From assembly GCA_020284085.1 (NCBI GenBank), contig JACEVL010001161.1, positions 3,271,344 to 3,335,343 on the forward strand: a DNA stretch of 64,000 nucleotides. Reading direction: 5' to 3'. This stretch comes from Aporrectodea caliginosa. Taxonomy: Eukaryota > Annelida > Clitellata > Crassiclitellata > Lumbricidae. Of this stretch, positions 58,439 through 64,000 are shown in pieces. A program made the position numbers and the translations under genes. Position 1 is the stretch's first letter. The number at the start of each line of letters is the position of its first letter. The notes below the pieces were generated by a model. It saw only the letters and a list, made by a program, of their open reading frames with translations. It searched no databases and was not told the origin of the DNA.

Positions 58439-59555
58439 ACATAATTTACATCTCTGAATGAATGAATATAATATTATACTGTTCAAAATTCTGAGGGGCA
58501 CAACGGGTAATTTTAGCATGACTTAACGGCACTTTTGTCATGCACCCTTGAAAAGGGTCACCAAACCTACACTAGACCTCACACAATACCCCAGTAAATG
58601 TGTCACATAATTAATCAGATCTGTTAAAAATTTATTTTTAAGGTAATTGTTTGTAATACTGTTAATCAAACTTTGGGTTATATTTTCAGATTTTCCTGTG
58701 ATATCAATCCGTAACAAGGTGGGAAAGCTCGTGAGGAGAAAATACACAACATTCCCAAAACATTCTGTCTCACAAATACTCGATCGATGGACATTGTGTA
58801 GTCTAGTGTAGTCTAGTGTGAACTTGATAAGAAGTGTTACATTTTAAGTTTTGTATTGGTCTCTGAATATGAATGTGTAATAAATATGAATATAATATAA
58901 TGATTATTGTTATTTCATCATTGGTACAATATAAAGATTGCTCCATTTTTCATGTCCTATTTGTTATCCTGTAGGAATCAGTTGTAACTGTCGAGTCTAG
59001 ATTATATTGCAGTTATTGATTACCTGTTGTACCAATTCCTACTGGGTTAACAAATATGAAATGAAAAATGCAGATGCCTTCAGATTTATACAATCCATAT
59101 TTGAACTATTGATTGATTGTTTATCTTTATGAGTGCTTGATACTTTATTCCTTTAAACTGTTCTTTATGCCAAGTGTTATAGTCCTTTAGTTGCAATTAA
59201 AGTTGTCATTCAGCCTAATTAACAGGCAGACATTATTGTTGGATATAAGTTGATACAAAACTAAACCATTGTTAAAGAGGTTATACAAGTTAACAACTGT
59301 ATTCAAGCCTGTGAGATAATTACTGCAACACCATAGATGTGGCAATTACCAAATTACATAAATGTAGACATTACTTGTACATAATTATTAACAGGCTGAA
59401 GATTGTACTAGTAAATTTATATTTGAAATTGTACTGTTCCAGTATAGTACAGGATTGAATATTTCACTAATTACTACTACTGAAGTAAATGTCAATGTTC
59501 CATCTATAGAATCCTACTAAAGAGTAAATGGAAGTAACACTGAAAGTTCCATATA
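58439..59555. other. Unannotated AT-rich stretch
   Basis: A GAATGAATGAATAT tract at 58456 may be a LINE tail. No gene seen. Confidence 0.45.
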
Positions 59556-59925
59556 GTAGCCTAGACAGGCTACTTGCAAAGTGTCCTCAGCTTGCCAAGT
59601 AATATCATAGACGGCATACTTTCAAAGTATCATGACCTTGCCAAGTAGTAACCTAGACAGCTTACTTTCAAAGTATCAAGAGCTTGCCAATTAGTAACCT
59701 AGCCAGCATACTTTCAAAGTATCAAGAGCTTGCCATATGGTAACCTAGACAGCTTACTTTCGAAGTATCAAGAGCTTACCATGTGGTAACCTAGACAGCT
59801 TACTTTCGAAGTATCAAGAGTTTACCATGTGGTAACCTAGACAGCTTACTTTCGAAGTATCAAGAGCTTACCATGTGGTAACCTAGACAGCTTACTTTCA
59901 TAGTAACCTGTGCAGGATACTATAA
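59556..59925. repeat. 46-bp minisatellite, about eight units
   Basis: Units read ACCTAGACAGCTTACTTTC, GAAGTATCAAGAGCTTACC, ATGTGGTA. The right-hand units are nearly identical and the left-hand ones are more diverged, which suggests expansion at one end. Confidence 0.93.
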
Positions 59926-60659
59926 AGATGGCTTTAAAGTATCTACCTGGCGGACAAGTCCAAGTAACCTTAAGCTTACTACCTGGTAAGGTTCGGGTTT
60001 AGAAGAATGCATTCGATTCTCGTTCCAATAATAACTCATCCAGAGCCGAGAAGCTTCCGAGGCGAATCACGGCAGAATAAGACAATGCATTATGCAAATG
60101 TCGGCCGAATCACTCATTATGTTTGAGGGCCAGCAGTATATAGTTAACTAATTTAGTTGATGACTAGCATGTAAACTACATTTAAGTAGTTAAGAGTAGT
60201 TCATTACTTTAATTAAAAGTAATTTTATACTTGTGGTTAAGCTATAAAATCTCAATCGGTATTGGCTAGTTCATAACTTTCTCTGATTTTTTGCCTGTTC
60301 AGTAGGCCTATGTGAGCTTTTCACTTGCATAGACCTACTTACTCATTACAGCCAGCTAGAGTCTACAACTTATTTCTCTGTCACAGTTGGTAAGAGCGCG
60401 TGATCGTTTGTATTTTGCTTATTTTGATAATTTTTTTATTTTTTATTGATTTGATTTGATTTCCGGTTACAAAAAAAGCACATTTTACACAGGCAATTAC
60501 ACAAATGAATGCTAGGGTTCAACTGCGAACGTTCTCTCTGGTATCCCTGCACGTATTTTTGCATCTTTCCATGCATGGCGGCAGACTATCCGCGCCTCAG
60601 ATTCACATTTCGGTGTGACCATGCACGCGTAAAAAATTCAATTAATTAATAATAAAAAT
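59926..60659. other. Unannotated stretch with GATTT repeats
   Basis: TTGATTTGATTTGATTTCC at 60446-60464, like the tail at 27317. No gene. Confidence 0.5.
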
Positions 60660-60761
60660 AATATGCATCGACGCGCGTGTATATATTGTATGCATATGTA
60701 TTTGCATATATAATGTGTGTATGTATGTGTGTAGATGCATGCATGTACTATGTATGTATGA

Positions 60762-60794
<33 letters not shown>

Positions 60795-60945
60795 TGTATG
60801 TATGTATGTATGTATGTATGTATGTATGTATGTATGTATGTATGTATGTATGTATGTATGTATGTATGTATGTATGTATGCATGCATGTATGCATGTATG
60901 TATGCATGCATGTATGTATGTAATGTATGCATGTAGGGACACGCA
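60660..60945. repeat. ATGT microsatellite
   Basis: About 30 uninterrupted ATGT units (60762-60880), then ATGC variants. Long frames on both strands are period-4 artefacts. Confidence 0.97.
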
Positions 60946-62560
60946 ACATGCGTATAGGTTCGTTTATTGAACCCAGGCGCTGACAAATCCCTCAAAATAT
61001 CCTAATTTCTCGTTTGTTCAGATGCCAAAGTCCTTACTACCTCCTCGTAAGCGTCTGATTTTAACCGGTATAGTTCAACTTTAGTCTTCACTCTAAACCT
61101 AATTTAAACTGTTAAACTTCAGCATCTCTGTAGGCCTATATCTCCTTCTCTTTGTCTGATCTTTTCTCTCCTTCTTCTTTGGGGTTCTTATAACCCTCCC
61201 TCTCAGAAGTGTCCAGTATTCTGAACCCTCCAGCCTCTAAACAGAGATTTACCACGCCTTGCCACCAAAGCCATTACGATTACGATCTTCTTAACTTAAT
61301 ATGGCGCCGTTAAAGCACTCGCAATAAAGCGTTGCGCACATGACTAACTGCTCGAAAAGTGTTTTAAAATGCATGCTGAACACAGTGCAGCTCAAAGGTA
61401 CGTATGAACAATGGTCCAAGAGAGGGCTAAAAACAGAAAAAAGGCGCAGTGATCGCCGACTCATTTGAATCGAGACAGTAAGGCATGCAATCTGATCTAC
61501 GCCGACTAGAAACCGACCAACAAGACTTGTCCCAGTAGGAGAAGGATGAGCTTAAAGTTTACTATCTTCTCGGATGGAAGGGAGTCAGTGTAGAGTGTCT
61601 GCCATAATATGATGAGGTCTATGAGAGAACTATTATCATGCGTATGCATCGTAATTCAATTTGGCGTAGGTAGATAACGAACACGTAATTTCTAAGAAAG
61701 GCGAACACAGAACAACAGGGGATAAAGACAGAGAAAGACATTTTCACGGTGTTGAGCCTGAGGCGCTGGTCTGAGGTGAAAGGTCATGACGCACGTTGGA
61801 GGAGAAGGAGAAGGAAAAGGAAAAGGAGCAGAGGAAGGAGAGCGAGGTCAAAAGGAATGCCGCTTAGAGCTGATAATTACGAAATAAATCAGAATTATAT
61901 GCGTTCCTCTTTCGACTTTTCACCCGGTGGAATAGATTTCCCTGCAGTTACACCTTCATCCGAGACACAGCCCGTTGCAACTGCATAGAGAAATGTGGCC
62001 ATAATGCTGTCAATGTAGGCATCCAATTGTCTGAGACCGGTGTTCAACAGAAGCCTAGATCACCTGAACGATTAAAGGTCAGGATGGAGTAATTGCGAAA
62101 TGCAATTCTGACGGCAGAAAACTTGCAGACGATTTTAATGCGCTCTATAGTTTCAACGAAATTGTGGTGTCTAATGTCATTAGACATGAGTGTGGGAGTG
62201 TATCAGCCACGACCGTTTAAGGTGTCAACACTTCTAAAGACTATTGATGACATCCAACGTCCATACGTGACCAAGGAAGACGAGGAGAATAGATGGAAGA
62301 GTGAAAGAGGAGAGACAAGAAGGATGGATGGAGAGTGAAAGAGGAAAGAGAAGCTGAGCGCAAAAGGGTTCTGCTTTTTCAGATCCAGAAAACTGTTCCT
62401 TAGAGATTTTCGAGTGATGGGAATGGGTCGGTCGGTTTGTGGCGTCGTAAAAAGCGACCTCAATGGCCGACATTCGATAAACCACGACCCATTGAATTAG
62501 CATCTTCATCGGTCAGAGACGTCTGCGCACATCGCAATTAGCCAACGCCTCAATCCGACG
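60946..62560. other. Unannotated stretch with purine-rich tract
   Basis: A GGAGAAGGAGAAGGAAAAGG tract near 61798 gives an Arg/Lys-rich frame that I do not accept as a gene. Nothing else recognised. Confidence 0.4.
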
Positions 62561-62561
62561 C

Positions 62562-62609
<48 letters not shown>
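62562..62609. repeat. TA microsatellite
   Basis: About 23 TA units. Confidence 0.95.
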
Positions 62610-62801
62610 GCTCCACCTTTCTCGTTCTTAATCATTCAGAGTGCCTAGGCGTGCACTTTGCTTGATAAGGAGACGAAGTTCTGAGAAACAATTCAGTCGC
62701 ATTGTCTGAGTAGGTTATACATTTGCCTCTTAAGGAACGCTGCCTTAAGAGCAACTCATTCGGTTTATATAAGCATGCACTTTGCCAGGAAGGACGGAGT
62801 T

Positions 62802-62882
62802 CTTAGAACATTTAACACTTTAACGACGAGAGTGTACTTAAAGTGACTGGGAAACCAGTGCAGCTCGTCACTAAAGTGTTAA
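62802..62882. repeat. Small palindromic MITE, TTAACACTTTAA type (inverted copy)
   Basis: TTTAACACTTTAACGACGAG and CTCGTCACTAAAGTGTTAAA as imperfect inverted ends; the middle TGGGAAACCAGTGCAGC is the complement of the 22738 copy's centre. Confidence 0.78.
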
Positions 62883-64000
62883 ATAAACTCTGCTCATGAA
62901 AGGAACGTAGTAGTACGCATACTTCATTCAAAGTACCGAAGCATAAACTTTGTTCTCAAAAGGAAAAAATCTTGAAATCATCTTATCGTAGTATTTACTT
63001 GAATAAAATAACATTCTTAGAACAGTGTAGTGCCATTTCATACAAGATAAACGATGCATGAACTTCAATAGTCGGCCTTCGTTGCTTTTTCTGTATAGTC
63101 CTAGATTCAGTTTGTGTTTACAACATCTGCGTAAAGTCTACGCAGCGTAACAGTCTTCACCATATAATTATAATCATCTTATCTCAGATAATAATTATCA
63201 CGTTAAGCTTATCAGCTCTTATCTGTCTCAGATTATTTATATATTGCCTCTAAGATTCAATTTCCTGTCTTCTACCGATGATGGTTCTGGATTTCGACCA
63301 GGTGACCGACCAGCTATTCTGTAATATACCTATCGCTTTCACGAAGCAAGGTAACCGATTGTTCAAAGCACTTGGCTTGTAGTAGGCCTTTGCTGGATAG
63401 TACGGGTTGGAACCTTCGCTGAGGCGGTCAATATGTAGGAACCTTAAGCAAGCCTTTCGTACACAGTTGCTCAGCGCTATCAATTATTCTGTCGTATGGT
63501 CGAGTGAATCAATATATTATTCTGCCGTATGGTTGAGTGTGTCTTTCTGACTTTTTGGAAGAACGCAGTATGAAAGGCAATTGTATTACATAAAAAGCCC
63601 CCGTGGACTGATACCTTAAGCTCCATTACAGTAGCACAATAGAATTTCTCAGACGAGATCAGATAGCCATTTCACAAGAATACATCTGAGGCTGCATTGA
63701 ATTGCTTTAGTTGCATTGTCATTCGTGTTTGATGAATGGGTCAAAATAAGAGTAATACAGAGCTCGCTCGATCGCTCACTTTCAGGTTTCCATTCGTTCG
63801 TTTGCTCTTCTAGACCGATAAGACTGACTCAGCTGCGGCTCAGAAAAGTTTGTCTGTTTGCATTCCTACGCATCTCAGAGAAGGTCAAACGTCGCACTGT
63901 TAGTTCTGGCCGCACTTGACATTGGTGCTTAGACAGGCTCGTATTACTTCAGGGGCATTCGGTGGAAGAAGGGAGCGAAGCAGAGAGGAATGGAAGAGGA
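62883..64000. other. Unannotated stretch to window end
   Basis: No gene, RNA or repeat recognised. Confidence 0.45.

Noticed and set aside
60638..60995. Long frames on both strands
   Set aside because: ATGT microsatellite artefacts.
61749..61988. Arg/Lys-rich open frame
   Set aside because: The purine tract explains the composition; no homology recognised and no splice context.

Overview
This is a eukaryotic nuclear window. It has split genes with consensus GT-AG introns, long AT-rich introns and intergenic DNA, and a very dense load of DNA transposons, LINE tails, tRNA-derived SINEs and microsatellites. The chordate/echinoderm-type genes, the frequent TAGGCCTA-like words and a Gmr1-type retrotransposon (a Ty3/Gypsy branch with a Copia-like pol order, known from deuterostomes) suggest a marine invertebrate deuterostome. 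My best guess is an echinoderm, but species cannot be read from the sequence.

Host genes. The first coding exon of CWC15 (spliceosome component) lies on the minus strand at 709-839; the rest of the gene is off the left edge. Divergently, a complete eight-exon zDHHC palmitoyltransferase gene runs on the plus strand from 2990 to 11437. All seven introns keep phase and give a 266-residue protein with the DHHC motif. A two-exon membrane protein resembling TMEM200 (378 residues) lies on the minus strand at 20226-17849, with a 5' UTR splice acceptor just upstream. Two further exon candidates are isolated: a possible first coding exon at 43997-44059 (+) and an unidentified exon at 45112-44931 (-). 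No rRNA operon, complete tRNA or CRISPR array is present. A 5S rRNA-like fragment sits near 22385-22470.

Repeat landscape. From about 20 kb onward the window is mostly mobile DNA. Between 23.9 and 34.3 kb there are about ten hAT-type insertions, eight of them with perfect 8-bp target-site duplications. The centrepiece is a nest: a CR1/L2-like LINE 3' end is split by a short hAT MITE and by a 3.9-kb hAT. That hAT is split by a 2.4-kb pogo-like element with a TA duplication, which itself carries a further repeat. A large foldback structure spans 35.5-39.0 kb. An almost intact Gmr1-like gag-pol frame of 1355 codons (PR-IN-RT-RH) covers 46.8-50.9 kb. A 2.2-kb element with 8-bp duplications and an unfamiliar decayed protein covers 56.3-58.4 kb. 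Several MITE families recur across the window. A tRNA-derived SINE shares its 3' tail with the LINE, and several microsatellites start exactly at LINE or SINE tails.

Limits. All assignments are by eye from motifs, splice phase and repeat symmetry; no database search was made. Family names for repeats are superfamily-level except where stated.
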